A stretch of 64,000 nucleotides of DNA, taken from contig CM040441.1 of NCBI GenBank assembly GCA_022749755.1, positions 13,951,475 through 14,015,474 of the forward strand, written 5' to 3'. The notes under the pieces were generated by a model. It did not search any database, was not told where the DNA came from, and was given only the letters and a program-made list of their open reading frames with translations. Origin of the DNA: Azadirachta indica. Lineage: Eukaryota; Streptophyta; Magnoliopsida; Sapindales; Meliaceae. A program made the translations under genes and the position numbers. Below, one piece after another: positions 1 through 11,654 of the stretch (its first letter is position 1; each line of letters begins with the position of its first letter).

Positions 1-194
1 GTTACTAGGCCCATCCAATATTTCTCAGAACTTCTACGCTGTGTTGTGAGTATTAATCTACTGTGTAGATGCTATTGCTATTTGCTACCATGTTTAGTGA
101 GTGTAGTGTGTGTAAAATGAAGCATCTTTCTCGAGTCTCAACTCAAAATTAAAGAAAAGCGAACAGTAAAGGTATAGCAGCTATATGGGCAATA

Positions 195-195
<1 letters not shown>

Positions 196-243
<48 letters not shown>
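196..243. repeat. (GCAA)n microsatellite
   Basis: About twelve uninterrupted copies of GCAA (equivalently AGCA) run through this stretch. Tetranucleotide arrays of this length are usually polymorphic in copy number. Confidence 0.95.
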
Positions 244-244
<1 letters not shown>

Positions 245-1583
245 GGTGAGTTCAATTCGTTAACAAATCTCTCTCCGCTAATCCAATCATGGAGTATGTT
301 TACCATAAATCCATTCTCAAATTTCAATGCAATCTAGTTCTTGTACAGAGCCACAAACTTTTCTTTCACCAAAAATCAAAGAAGAGGAAGAGACGTAGGT
401 GGCACAGTCTCTATATTTGTCCTTGACTTCGACATGGAAACCCCAGAGTTGTAGGGCCCTTAGGTCATTAGATTTAGGGGGACCTTTCAGATGTCCATTT
501 TCATAGGTTTAAAGTGAAGGTGGCCCCCCCAGCCTAGCCTCTGAATTCATCTTCCATTTCCCAAGTTGAAACCCATTGCAGAAATAAATTGAGTTGGCTG
601 ACTGCCCTCCTCTAGTTTCCACGCAAGCTTTCATTTTGTTTTCAAGTTCAGCAAGGAAGTGTTACTCCATTTCTGCATATACATTAGCAGTCCAATCCAG
701 GGACCACGGATGGCAAACAATTCAATAAAGTACCGTCTTAAACATCACAAGTTAAAAAGTATTTTTATAACTTAATGTTGCATACGCCTCAATTAAACAT
801 ATAGTTTGATAATCAATTATGATCTTGCCGCTCATGTATATCACCCACCACTCAAACTTGCATGTTCATTTTTATCAGTTGATAATTTCATTTCACAGCG
901 ATCTTAAATTAATAAATATCACATTTTAGTCCCATATATACCGAAAATCTCATTGAAATTATGCCAAGGGATCAAATTGACATCACATCCAAAAGGTTGG
1001 ATTCTTTTCTGCACATAATAAGATCAAGTGATCAACTAAATCCAGTGATCTAATCCTGAACTCAGCCATCCCCATTTCTGGCAAATGTTGCAGGCATATT
1101 CATTATCATCAAAACTGATGTTAAGAAAGGCAGTAGCAATAAATAGGTAATAAGGTAAGCAGCAACTGGTCCCACGTTGGAAAACTTCTGAACCAAAAGT
1201 TCTGGTCAATCAGATTCACTCCCACGACTATTTGACGGTGATCTTGATGTTCACATCATATAAATAATTTCTCTCTCGTAATCATAGATGTGGCCGGTGG
1301 CTTATTTTTCTGCATTAATGCGGAATCATGAATGATACAGTAACATGGACAGTGGCCCAGCCCGCTTAAGCCTCAGAAGGTTTGGGGCCTCTGGCATGAT
1401 CCTACTCCCTTGAAAATTGCATCCAGAAACTTTTAGTCAGATCTTTACTTTCATATGTTCATTTTCTATACCTTTTATCAGAAGATTGAGAAATTTAGGG
1501 TCAATGATAAAGCATTAATGTAAATCGAGTCATCCATTTAAACATCCTGGTTTCGACTTGTAGTTTCCATTTAACTAATATGC

Positions 1584-1782
1584 ATAACTTCAATCGAATT
1601 CTAGTACAGACATCCTTACGTGCACTTATACATAGCTCTTAACTGAAGAAAAGTTTAGCAGCCACGCTTAGCAGAGTGGTAACCCTTATAACTTCAATCA
1701 AATTCTAGTACAGACATCCTTACGCGCACTTATACATTGCTCAAACTAAAGAAAAGTTTAGCAGCCACACTTAGCAGAGTGG
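1584..1782. repeat. Two-copy tandem duplication, about 96 bp per unit
   Basis: Unit A (1584-1679) and unit B (1688-1782) both begin ATAACTTCAATC and end AGCAGAGTGG. They differ at a handful of positions and are separated by 8 bp. The duplication lies just downstream of the 3' end of the first GNAT gene. No coding content is seen. Confidence 0.9.
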
Positions 1783-1902
1783 GATTGGATTTGAACGCCA
1801 GAGAAAGAGAGAAGGAAGTTGGTATTGTTGTTAAAGGTGGGACTGAATTTGAATGCCTAGCGTAGATACCGAAGGCAGAGCATGCAAAGGAAGCAGCTCT
1901 GG

Positions 1903-2418
1903 TTACAGAATCTTATCTGTAGAAAGGAAACTATAAACAAACATGTCTCTAATTTCGCCTTTACAGAATCCATACTTCCTTAGTAGACCTTCTTTCAAGA
2001 ATCCAACTTTCTCTAACACTCTTTGAGAGGCCTTATTCTCCACCTCTACCAAAGCATGCAACCTTACCAAATCTGGCACTTCGGCGAACACTTTCGAAAC
2101 AGCCATTTTCAGCGCAGCTGTTCCTATCCCCCCACCCCAGTACTCTGCAGCCACAGCATATCCTACATGGGCTCTGCATCTATCATCACCCGATTCTGGT
2201 TTGATCGAGTTATAGCCGATCGAACGGTCGTCCAAGCATATGGACCGACGCCATGGGTGGGGTATAGCAACATTTTGGATATATGCTAATGCCTCTTCCC
2301 TGGAAATAATTATGTTCCATCTAAGATAGCGGGTTACTCTATCATCACTACTCCATTTCAGAAAGTCATCAACGTCGGAGAGTTTGAACGGACGGAGGGA
2401 AATTCTCGACGGGTCCAT
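1903..2418 (-). CDS. GNAT family N-acetyltransferase (RimJ/RimL-like)
   Basis: This intronless 171-residue reading frame is a complete small GNAT enzyme, a class that transfers acetyl from acetyl-CoA to an amine; the acceptor is unknown here. It begins MDPSRISLRPFKLSDVDDF, the usual start of the RimJ/RimL type. The acetyl-CoA-binding loop is YWGGGIGTAALK (near residues 93-104), and the C-terminal motif ENKASQRVLEKVGF lies near residues 126-139. It is arranged head to head with the plus-strand GNAT gene at 2766, with 347 bp between the start codons. It is the most divergent of the four full-length copies, for example DFLKWSSDD where the others have DFMxWxSDD. Plant annotations often name such genes 'N-acetyltransferase p20-like'. 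No nuclear or organellar targeting sequence is obvious. Confidence 0.88.
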   Translation of the reverse strand: MDPSRISLRPFKLSDVDDFLKWSSDDRVTRYLRWNIIISREEALAYIQNVAIPHPWRRSICLDDRSIGYNSIKPESGDDRCRAHVGYAVAAEYWGGGIGTAALKMAVSKVFAEVPDLVRLHALVEVENKASQRVLEKVGFLKEGLLRKYGFCKGEIRDMFVYSFLSTDKIL

Positions 2419-2765
2419 GAAAACAAGCTATAAATGAAGGCAATTTGATAATTTGATAATAAAAGCCGCTTCCTTATTAGGAATTGTTTAATTGTAGTCA
2501 ACAAATGCGGCCATGGCCCAGACCATACGCATAACTTTTGTCTCCTTTCTTTGAGCCAACATAGAAATAAACAAACAAATTTCCTTGCTCTCCACTCCAA
2601 GCAAAGTTGACCCCTAAGAAGTCATAATCCAATTTCCACAACTTCTCTTCATTCCTGGAAATTTCTTTTGGTGATTCTCTTATTGTATAAGGCACTAACC
2701 AGTCGGACTCTTCGAGTACTGTAAAATCGCTTGTTATTGCTAACTAAGCTCAACAAAGAGTACAA
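2419..2765. promoter_or_regulatory. Shared divergent promoter region between two GNAT genes
   Basis: These 347 bp separate two divergently read GNAT start codons, so they must hold both promoters. Part of the region near 2580-2700 (the TTCCTTGCTC...CACTCCAAGCAAAG block) reappears with changes near 3984-4100, upstream of the next plus-strand GNAT gene. The promoter was therefore copied with the gene. No confident TATA box was assigned. Confidence 0.5.
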
Positions 2766-3296
2766 ATGGAGGAAGAATCCTTGAGATTAACGGGCATATC
2801 TCTCAGGCTGTTAGATGTTTCAGACTTGGACGATTTCATGGTGTGGGCTAGTGATGATAGGGTTACACGTTTTTGCTCGTTTGAATCTTACACCAGCAGA
2901 GAAGATGGCATAAACTATATCAAAAACACAGTTGCAAACCACCCATGGTTCAGGACAATTTGTATTAATAATCGCGCAATTGGTGCTATCTCAGTTGAGG
3001 CAAATTCGGGTAATGACAAGTGTAGAGGTGAACTCGGATACCTTTTAGCTGCTGAGTACTGGGGCAAAGGGATTGTTACGCAGGCTGTGAAGATGGTGGC
3101 TAGCACTATATTTGATGAATGGCCGCATTTGGAAAGACTTGAAGCTTTAGTTGATGTCGAAAACGTGGGCTCGCAAAGAGTGCTGGAGAAAGCTGGATTC
3201 AAAAGAGAAGGTGTTCTCAGAAAGTATACCATTTTGAAAGGAAGCGCCAGAGATATGGTCATGTTTAGTCTTCTCTCTACAGATCCCAGAATCTGA
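2766..3296 (+). CDS. GNAT family N-acetyltransferase (RimJ/RimL-like)
   Basis: This intronless 176-residue protein is a complete GNAT enzyme. It has an N-terminal LRLLDVSDLDDFMVWASDD segment, the acetyl-CoA loop YWGKGIVTQAVK at residues 98-109, and ENVGSQRVLEKAGF at residues 132-145. The C-terminus RDMVMFSLLSTDPRI is nearly identical in the two downstream plus-strand copies, which shows recent tandem duplication. The start was chosen because it opens the conserved N-terminus and lies at the end of the divergent spacer. Substrate is unknown. A role in acetylation of a small amine or protein N-terminus is only family-level inference. Confidence 0.92.
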   Translation: MEEESLRLTGISLRLLDVSDLDDFMVWASDDRVTRFCSFESYTSREDGINYIKNTVANHPWFRTICINNRAIGAISVEANSGNDKCRGELGYLLAAEYWGKGIVTQAVKMVASTIFDEWPHLERLEALVDVENVGSQRVLEKAGFKREGVLRKYTILKGSARDMVMFSLLSTDPRI

Positions 3297-3474
3297 TCAC
3301 TAGTCTATTTGTACCAGTTAATGCTGTTTTTTTATTTTTAATTGTTATAAATTCAATCAAATAATGGCATTCATTAGAAGCAAACTTTCTTACAATTATA
3401 TCCAAATTGGCATTTTCATTAATACTTATATGAAGAGTTCATAAAATTCTGATCACACAGAAGATATACGTCAA

Positions 3475-3687
3475 TTAAAGAATTCTTACGCCAAGTAGAA
3501 AATTAAACAGGAAGAAAAAGGCCTTCGGCTGTTCATGAACAGGACATACGCTTTGTGAGGCCCTATTATCATCGTCAACAAGAGCTTCCAGTCTTACCAT
3601 ATTCGGAAACTCTGTAAAAACAACAGGAATATAGCTCCAATACTTTGATCCTAAAACACAGCTGAGTAGTACTCTGATTAGCTCCAA
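3475..3687 (-). pseudogene. GNAT acetyltransferase remnant
   Basis: On the minus strand a degraded piece of the same family survives. A segment resembling the conserved GYxLAxxYW (here VLGSKYW) is followed almost at once by VFTEFPNMVRLEALVDDDNRASQ. In intact copies these two parts are separated by the acetyl-CoA loop, so that loop has been deleted. After ASQSV the similarity stops, and the N-terminal half is absent. Its place and orientation, opposite the plus-strand gene at 4274, match those of the intact minus-strand copy at 1903 relative to the gene at 2766. It is best read as the dead partner of a duplicated head-to-head unit. Confidence 0.75.
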
Positions 3688-4273
3688 TTCCTTGGTTTGA
3701 CCACGTAAATCTAGTCAGATTGTGATAATTATTACGTTCTGTGATTATGATTAAATTGTTTTATTACATTTTGTATCAATTGTGATAAGCTGAATTGGAA
3801 TAAGTGTATGCGAAGCGGACAAAAATGAAAATGGATATCAGCATATAGCTTGATAATAAGCTGAAGGAACTGAATTTAAAAGGCGGCAGCAAGCATCATT
3901 GATATTGGAAGGTTTAACTTTTTGGCTTATTGATCCAAACCATAACAACAGCAATGTCAGCAATAGTAAAAATAAAAAATTTATTCCTTGCTCACCACTC
4001 CAAGCAAAGGCAAAGTTGACCCCCTCAAAGAAAATACAGCCACAATATTTCCAGGCAACTTCTTGAGGTCATTCTTTATTACAGAAGGTAAGCACTCACC
4101 AATTGGTATCAGTAATCCTCCTCGTCATAGTTCTATACATAATTTCACCATCCACTACTAGCTAATACAGAATTACGAATTGGCAGCATAGCTTAATTTG
4201 CATATCGGAAACCTCCATTTATCTCTAAAACCACCAAATGATAGTAGCCAATCTTTTGTGAAGAGCATAAATT
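3688..4273. promoter_or_regulatory. Upstream region of third GNAT gene with duplicated promoter block
   Basis: No coding region is present. Around 3984-4100 the sequence repeats, with substitutions and small indels, the block near 2580-2700 upstream of the previous GNAT gene (TTCCTTGCTC followed by CACTCCAAGC and GTTGACCCC). The likely promoter of the 4274 gene is here. Confidence 0.5.
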
Positions 4274-4831
4274 ATGGAGGGTGATTCTTCAGAATCAGAC
4301 ATGAAAGAGAGCAGCGCTGAATCTTCTTGTGTCTCTATTAGGCGGTTAGATCTTTCAGACATTGATGATTTCATGGTGTGGGTTAGTGATGATAAAGTGC
4401 CTCGGTTTTGCCCCTGGGAACCATATTCTAATAAAGAAGACGGCATAAACTACATCAAAACCAAAGTTCCACTCCACCCATGGTACAGAGCAATTTGCAT
4501 CAACAATAGGGCAGTTGGGGCTGTTACAGTGAGGCCAAATTCGGGCAGTGATAAGTGCAGAGCTGAACTTGGCTATATTTTGGCCTCTAAGTACTGGGGC
4601 AAAGGCATTGCTACACAGGCTGCGAAAATAGTTATTAATACTATATTTGATGAATGGCCAGATTTGGAAAGACTTGAGGCTTTAGTAGATGTTGAGAATG
4701 TGGGATCACAAAGAGTGCTGGAGAAGGCTGGATTCAAGAGGGAAGGTGTTCTCAGAAAGTATTTCATTATGAAGGGAAGCACTAGAGATCTGGTCATGTT
4801 TAGTCTTCTCTCCACCGACCCTAGAACTTGA
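4274..4831 (+). CDS. GNAT family N-acetyltransferase (RimJ/RimL-like)
   Basis: This intronless 185-residue protein has a 20-residue Ser/Glu-rich N-terminal extension followed by the conserved body: RRLDLSDIDDFMVW, the acetyl-CoA loop YWGKGIATQAAK, ENVGSQRVLEKAGF, and the C-terminus RDLVMFSLLSTDPRT. It is closest to the 2766 copy; the central and C-terminal thirds differ at few residues. The first Met is taken as the start. A second Met lies nine codons downstream and cannot be excluded. It belongs to the same tandem array, and no targeting signal is seen. Confidence 0.92.
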   Translation: MEGDSSESDMKESSAESSCVSIRRLDLSDIDDFMVWVSDDKVPRFCPWEPYSNKEDGINYIKTKVPLHPWYRAICINNRAVGAVTVRPNSGSDKCRAELGYILASKYWGKGIATQAAKIVINTIFDEWPDLERLEALVDVENVGSQRVLEKAGFKREGVLRKYFIMKGSTRDLVMFSLLSTDPRT

Positions 4832-6267
4832 TCATCTGCCAAAAGAAGTTGTATTTATCTTGGATGTGTAAATTCTTTCTCTTGTTGTTTGTATTTATGT
4901 CAAATTGGTGAAGAATTCTTCAAAGTTATTCAAATAAATCACATGATCATTTGGGGTTCTGCATTATTTAGCATTCATGGTAAAACACTAAAACTCTGTA
5001 AAATGATATTTAAATTTTTTTTGCTACGAATATTAATAAAATAAATACCATCCTGATTGCTTCACTGACATGAGAAAATCTTTTCTAGTATTTTGGCCGC
5101 ACTTCCACTAATTTATCATTGCGCGTGCATTAGTATTTTTAACTTATAATTAATCTATATATACATATCTGATAGTAACTTACTGGAATGGTGCATTTCA
5201 CTTCGAAATACTTCATTAATTTTTCAAAAATTTCGCTTTAAAAAGAAAAGTAAAAGTAAAGTGCTTCTATGTGCAGTGGTTCTGTCAAAGAGGCGACTTA
5301 AAAGGCGATTCTATCGAGTTTGATGCTATATTTTTAGAGGTGTTCTATGCTGTCACCAATATCGTAAAGTTGGAAAAAGAAAAGATGGTGGCATATTAAT
5401 CACCATCGTCGTGAGCTTCCCAAGCAATTGACAAAAATATACATCTAAGTTGAAGTTGTCACATTGATCAGATCAAACGGCTGAAGTGTTGCCAAGTAGA
5501 TCCCTGCTCAGTGTCGGCTGTCTTTTGCGAACACGTTATTGGTCCTCAAAGGCGGCTTCCGACATGGTGGAAATAATAACATCTGCTTCCCTAATATCTC
5601 CTATTTTTAGAAAAAAGTATAAAAGTTATTCATTTCTGTCAAATAAGTCTATAACTCTTTCAGAATCCTTAAAATACAGTTTTAAAAGTTTTTTTTTTTA
5701 TTTGGAATATTAATGTTATTAAAGCTCTATACAAAACTTGCAGAATTATTTTTTTAGTAGGTTATTTTAAAAATTTGCTCACATACTGTGGAATGGTGGT
5801 TGGTTATAGTTTTCAAAGGTTTACTTTACATGCTCTTGTAAGGTGAAGTTGAGATTTACAATGTAAAATTTTAATATTATAAAAGTAATTTGACCATATT
5901 GGTGTGAGTTAGTTAAAGATTAATTTAACGTAAATAAATAAATTATTTTATTACTTTAAAAATATGAAAATTCAGGGACGCAAATATTATTGCTCAACCA
6001 GAGTCATACTCCACTTGCAATCAGTGGCCACAAAGGGGAAGCAACAAGACTTATTAATTGCCAATGAGTCAAACTGATTTTTAATCTTTTTGTTTTTTGC
6101 TTTCAGCTCAGATCCTAAGCAGTTCATATTCTAGCATATAAAAGCAAATCACTCGCCATTTTTTCCCACTCTGTTTTGTTATTTATCATTTTCTTCCAAG
6201 GTAGAGCTTTAGATACATCAAACCGGCCGTTTTACCTATTGCTGCTGCACTTGAAGCTAGGCTACAC
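4832..6267. other. Intergenic spacer
   Basis: AT-rich sequence with no supportable gene. A 75-codon open frame near 5486-5713 has low-complexity codon content and no recognisable domain. The last 150 bp should contain the promoter and leader of the next GNAT gene. Confidence 0.65.
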
Positions 6268-6837
6268 ATGGAGGACAAGTCTTCTAATAAATCAAACGTG
6301 AAAGAGGTTAACAGCGAATTCTCTTCTGACATCTCTCTGAGTCTTAGGCCGCTGGGTCTTTGTGACGTCGACGATTTCATGGCGTGGGCTAGTGATGATA
6401 AAGTGACTCGTTTTTGCAGCTACGGACCTTACACCACAAAAGAAGAAGGTGTACAACATATCCAAAACGTAGTCTTACCGCACCCGTGGTTCATGGCGAT
6501 TTGCCTCAATAACAACAGGCCAATTGGGGCTATTTCAGTTACTGCAAACAAAGGCAACGACAAATGTAGAGGTGAACTTGGGTACGTTTTGGCCTCGGAG
6601 TACTGGGGCAAAGGGATTGCAACAAGGGCTGTGAAGATGGTGGTTGATACTATATTTACCGAGTGGCCCCATTTGGAGAGACTCGAAGCTCTGGTTGACG
6701 TTGAAAACGTTGGCTCACAGAAAGTTCTGCAGAAAGCTGGATTTTTGCAGGAAGGTGTTCTTCGCAAGTATTACATTCAGAAGGGAAAAACTAGAGATAT
6801 GGTTATGTTCAGTCTTCTCTCCACTGATCCCAGATGA
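6268..6837 (+). CDS. GNAT family N-acetyltransferase (RimJ/RimL-like)
   Basis: This intronless 189-residue protein is the last member of the array. After a Ser/Asn/Lys-rich N-terminal extension of about 25 residues comes LSLRPLGLCDVDDFMAWASDD, then the acetyl-CoA loop YWGKGIATRAVK, ENVGSQKVLQKAGF, and the shared ending RDMVMFSLLSTDPR. No minus-strand partner or remnant is visible upstream, unlike the first two plus-strand copies. Function beyond acetyl-CoA-dependent acetylation is unknown. Confidence 0.92.
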   Translation: MEDKSSNKSNVKEVNSEFSSDISLSLRPLGLCDVDDFMAWASDDKVTRFCSYGPYTTKEEGVQHIQNVVLPHPWFMAICLNNNRPIGAISVTANKGNDKCRGELGYVLASEYWGKGIATRAVKMVVDTIFTEWPHLERLEALVDVENVGSQKVLQKAGFLQEGVLRKYYIQKGKTRDMVMFSLLSTDPR

Positions 6838-7470
6838 TCATTAATAGTTTGCTGCAATAGATTGAGTTCAATTTCCAGCCGATCCAATGTGATCGATATA
6901 TATATATATATATATATATGTCCATCTAATTTTATTTCATTGATTTAAGTACCTAGCTAATATTTATCTACATGGCTATCATTATAATAGAATAATATAT
7001 AATATAAACTCTTTTTGTTATCTTATTCAAATATATATATATATATATATATATTGTGGTGTGTTGTGGTGTAGATAAGATATATTCATAAATTAATAAG
7101 TGAAGATAAACCGTTGGTGGTTTTTTATTTGCAATCAAATTTTGTTAAACTAAAAAAAAAAAACTTTTATTTTTAAAAAACAATATAAGGCGTAATCTTG
7201 ATTTTAATAAATATTTTTTTAATTAAAAATAATATTTACTAAAAACATCTCTAATTTTAATAAAATACGGTTCCTTGGTAACAACAGAACACTCCTCCTC
7301 CAAACCACTTTTAGATTCGTAAAATTTAGTACCACTGTACCTAAAAGAGCATCAAGCTGTACTGCAGCTGCTGCTAACATAATCAATCAATCTTTCCCCG
7401 TTTACTTACCTGCTCCCGATTTCATAATTCGTCGCATCACTTTAAACATTCGAATTCTGAACTCGTCGCG
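6838..7470. other. Intergenic spacer with TA repeats
   Basis: The stretch holds two (TA)n runs (about 6896-6919 and 7031-7052), poly-A/T tracts and presumably the leader of CDC73. No gene is seen. Confidence 0.7.
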
Positions 7471-9331
7471 ATGGATCCTTTGTCTGCGCTGCGTGACTTC
7501 ACGGTCCGCGGGGAGCTCGACAAAGTCACGGAATCCGGCAATGAAGTCCGTTTCGCCACAGACTACAATTTCCCGAGTTCCATTCAAACTGCTTACCGCT
7601 CCAAGCAGGGAAATCTCTATACTCTCCAAACCCTCGTTTTCTTCATCAAGAATCACAGCCTCAAGCACACTGATTACATACAGAGCGCCCGCTCCCATGG
7701 GATCCCCACCGTCACTCTCCCTGACCGCAAACCTATCTTCGAATACCTCACCGGGAAAATCGATTCCTCCGACCAGATCGAGTTCCATCTCCCCCAGAAC
7801 ACTACTAATACCGCCCTCGATGGGTCCCACAACGAGACTGTCTCTGTGGGCGATCACATGTTGAATAGTTATGACATAAACGTAGGCGTTAGGACGGATG
7901 AGGACGGAAAGATTGCTGAGAATGTTGAGAATCTTGATATCATGAGTTTGATTAAAGCGGGTGAGAGACCGTTGAAAGATAGAGAAGCTTTATTGGAGTG
8001 CAAGAATATTGATTTTTACAGCGTTCTTGTCTCGTCGACGAGACGGGAAGAAGAGAGACAGAGAATTGAGTCGCAACAGCGAAAGGACGGTTTGGTGGCC
8101 AAGAATAGACTAATGGGAGTTGACGAGAGGGGATTGGGGTACGGTGGTGATGAGGGTTTCGAGGCTGCGCCGAAGCCGAAGATGTTGCAGCTGAAAGGTG
8201 GCAAGATTGGTGAAGGGGTTCCGATAATTCTGGTGCCGAGTGCGTTTCAGACTTTGATAACGATTTATAATGTGAAAGAGTTCTTGGAAGATGGGGTGTT
8301 TATACCTACCGATGTGAAGGTGAAGAGTATGAGTGGGGTAAGACCGGAGTGCGTGACAGTGCAGAAGAAGTTCAGCAGAGACAGAGATCAGGTGGTAAAA
8401 GCTTATGAAGTTAGGGACAAGCCGTCTGCTTTGAAAGCTGAGGATTGGGACAGAGTTGTGGCTGTTTTTGTGTTGGGGAAGGAGTGGCAGTTCAAGGATT
8501 GGCCATTCAAGGATCATGTCGAGATTTTTAACAAAAGTAAGTTGAAATTTGAGCTAAATTGAAATGGTATGTTGATGAGTGGGGATTTTCAGCTAAACGC
8601 GTTGGTATAGGGTTTAAATTTTGAGTTAGATATGAAAATGTTATGGGTTGTTTGCTTTTTTAACTAGGGTTGCTTTGTTTTTGGATTTTTATTGGGGTTA
8701 CATTTGTTTTGTTTTATTTGCATTAGAAAATGTGTTTTGAGATTTTAACAAAAGTTTGAGTATGCTGTTTGGAATGTGTATTGGGTTTACCAGAATGAGG
8801 TATTTGCTGATGCTAGTGCACTGTTGGAATTTTAATTCAGTTTGAATTTAGGTGAAGTTTATGTTAGAATTGATTTTATTTGGATTAAGAAAAGGAGAAT
8901 TGAGAGATATAATATGTTTAATATTATGATATATTTTTGGAGCCTTATCCAAGCTAATTTGGATAATTTAATATCATGCAGTTATTGGATTCTATATGCG
9001 GTTTGAAGATGACAGTGTAGAGTCTGCAAAGATTGTGAAGCAGTGGAATGTAAAAATCATTTCGGTTAGTAATTTCCCCATATTCACACACCCCCACCCC
9101 CCCCCCCCCACAAGCTGCTTAGTGTCTGATCTTAATTCATAAGGTTTTGCACTTTTGGGTGGAATTGAGTTATTGTTATTGACTTGTGTGCTATAAATTT
9201 ATTGCTTCCACGGGTTAAAGTTCACCTCAAATGTGCAGATTAGCAAGAACAAGCGACACCAAGATAGGGCCGCAGCACTGGAAGTATGGGACAGGCTAGA
9301 AGAATTTGTACGTTCACGGTCACATTCCTGA
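7471..9331 (+). CDS. CDC73: CDC73 / parafibromin homologue, Paf1 complex subunit
   Basis: Three exons, 7471-8536, 8982-9064 and 9239-9331, join in frame to give 413 residues, close to the Arabidopsis protein. Splice sites are GT/AG (exon 1 ends in phase 1, exon 2 in phase 0). The N-terminus MDPLSALRDFTVRGELDKV is typical of plant CDC73. The C-terminal half from about residue 245 (GVPIILVPSAFQTLITIYN) to the end is the Ras-like CDC73 domain and closes with KNKRHQDRAAALEVWDRLEE. CDC73 is a nuclear subunit of the Paf1 elongation complex, which travels with RNA polymerase II and promotes H2B ubiquitination and H3K4/K36 methylation. In Arabidopsis (gene PHP/CDC73) it keeps the floral repressor FLC active. 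The gene looks intact. Single-copy genes of this kind make good synteny anchors. Confidence 0.96.
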
Positions 9332-11654
9332 AGTGTGCAGAGTTTCAATGAATATTTGTATGTATGCTTCTTTAGAATTTGAGTCCTGACCTACCGTTCT
9401 CGATGTAACTTGGAATTTTGTTAGGATTTCTGAAAAAAAAAAATTAATTAGTTTGTTTAGCAGGTGCTCTGTTGGTAATCTGTTAGTTTGAGGAGTAAAA
9501 CAATACAGATAATCTGGATTTTTATCATGCTCATTCTTGTAATCTGCTATCCTGTTAATTGTTGAAAAGGTCACATTCCTTAAATTGTCAGATAATTTAA
9601 GGTGTCATTTGTTTGTGGTAAGGCTGCAAAGGATGAGATTATATGTCAGATCTTGGCAAAGGATGACTTAGTAAAGGCTCTTTTGACTTTCTTCATCTTA
9701 TAATGGGTTGAGACCAAGCATTGTTGCTATGTTTTGGCCCCCCTTTCCTTTTCAGTCTGGCCTTAATCACCTAAGGATCGATTCATTAGTTTGGTGTTTG
9801 TATTGGATGATATATGAAACAAGCTAGCTTTGGGTCAATGATTAGCTTCATGGTTAACTTGTTCAGAGTAGTTTTTAACAAAACAATCCACGTTCCGAAT
9901 CAATCTTGAAGCGCAAAACTTAGCAGATCATGTTGAAGCAAGGCCATGGCTGACAATTCGGTTCCCAAGTGTTTTGACCACCTGTCATGGTGTGGTGACA
10001 TTTCCTCCTGAATGCCTCTGAAGCCATCTAAAGTTGGCTAGCAGAGGCTCAGATAATATTTTGGTTACAGTTGGACATACAACGATTATAAGGTAGAACT
10101 TATGAAATTAAATCAACTACTAAAAGTGCTGAGCCTGGGAGTGGAGTGCTGTTTTGTTATATAAACAAAGTGAGGTTTTAAATCCTTGTCATGCTATTCA
10201 ATATAGAGCTGTTTCATGGCACTGATGTTGTTGCGTATTTCAAATTGGCTTTATGACTAGTAACTCTTCCAATTTGGCTGACAAATTTTGGAATGTAAGA
10301 AATAAATCCTTGTGGGAACAGTAACCAGAAATAAATTGCTTATTCTGCTAGCAGTAAATTAGTGGAAGGCATTCAAATAATATCTGTTCCTTCTTATAAG
10401 TGCTGTTAGCCAAATGGTTCATTGGATGGTAAGAGGAAACCTATTAAAGCTGATTCTGGGTCTGCTTGATGAATTTGTGATTTTGCTTGTCACCCGGAAA
10501 GAATTTAAACTAGACTCAGCGGTTAACTTTTATACTATCTCCATGGAGCTTGCCATTCAAATAAACCAGACGCAGTCAGGTTGTAAAAACGAAAAATTGC
10601 CTGTACATGAAGTAAGCATGTGCTGACTTTATTTGCAAAGAAAATGAAACGGTCTTATGCATATAACATCATCTTTGTTGACCCTTGGAATCACACATTT
10701 TTCACTGTAGACACAATTATGCTAACATTGCTAAGGTTTTATGTCTTGTTCACGTTTTATTGACAAGGACGTTTTGTGCATGTAATTATATCAGTGTAAG
10801 ACTTGAATAATCTATCATTTTGGAATTGCATGTACTAGGTGTTGTTAGTTACTAACTAGCTGTTAAACGTTTTTATTCTATTACGGTTGCTTTGGCCCTT
10901 AGCAAATTTTGTTTCAATAAAATCCTTCGTTTTGTTTGTTGCTAATGTACACGACCTTTGATTGATATGCCACGATATTATGTTATAAATTGGAAGTTTT
11001 CACTTGTTGATCAAAATTCATTTTGTGTAATTTAATTGAGAGGTATTTTTGTTTGTGTGCATGAATGAAAGAGAGAGATAGCTGACTGAGTTAGACATGA
11101 TTTGTGTTGGCCATTTGCTACCCTGCTTTGTGCATCCAATTTCAATTTATGAATGCCGCTCGACTTAGAGCATACGAATGCCCCTCTTACATGCAAGACT
11201 CAGTTTAGATCATATGAGAGCTCTATTAATTATAATTCTGAAAGGAGTTAATGCCATGAAATACTATGATAATAGTTTTGACCTTTGCAATTTTGTTAGA
11301 TTATTATATTTGAAGTGTCAAGGGTTTCATGTGCAGTTTACACAAAAATGCTTGTATTTCTATATATTGTTGAATGGCTGAACTGGCTTTTATTTGACCT
11401 CGAAGTGATATGCGTCCGGAAATACTTGATCCCTTGATTATTAAGCCATAAACAATCTCTTTGTTTTGAAAGGAAGAGAGCAAGAAGTCTCTTCAGTAAT
11501 ACAAAACTATACCAACACAGATGGTTGTGAAAAATATTATAACATACAAGCTCAATCAAAAGAAAATTGAATAATGAATGAAGAATAGAATACTAATAGT
11601 TAACATAGTATCTAGGAGTGTTGGAGCAATGGAAGGTAGGCTGACTGATGAGAA
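9332..11654. other. Intergenic spacer
   Basis: This 2.3-kb stretch lies between CDC73 and the first LTPG gene. It includes the CDC73 3' UTR at its start. The 70-codon frame near 10414-10626 and the 67-codon frame near 11178-11381 show no domain, and I do not call them genes. Nothing else was recognised. Confidence 0.6.

Larger units (their letters stand above)
1..1902. other. Intergenic spacer
   Basis: I find no coding region here. The stretch holds a tetranucleotide microsatellite and a two-copy tandem duplication, listed separately. The rest is unremarkable AT-rich plant spacer. Confidence 0.7.

Noticed and set aside
10414..10626. 70-codon plus-strand frame after CDC73
   Set aside because: No signal peptide, domain or plausible splice partners.
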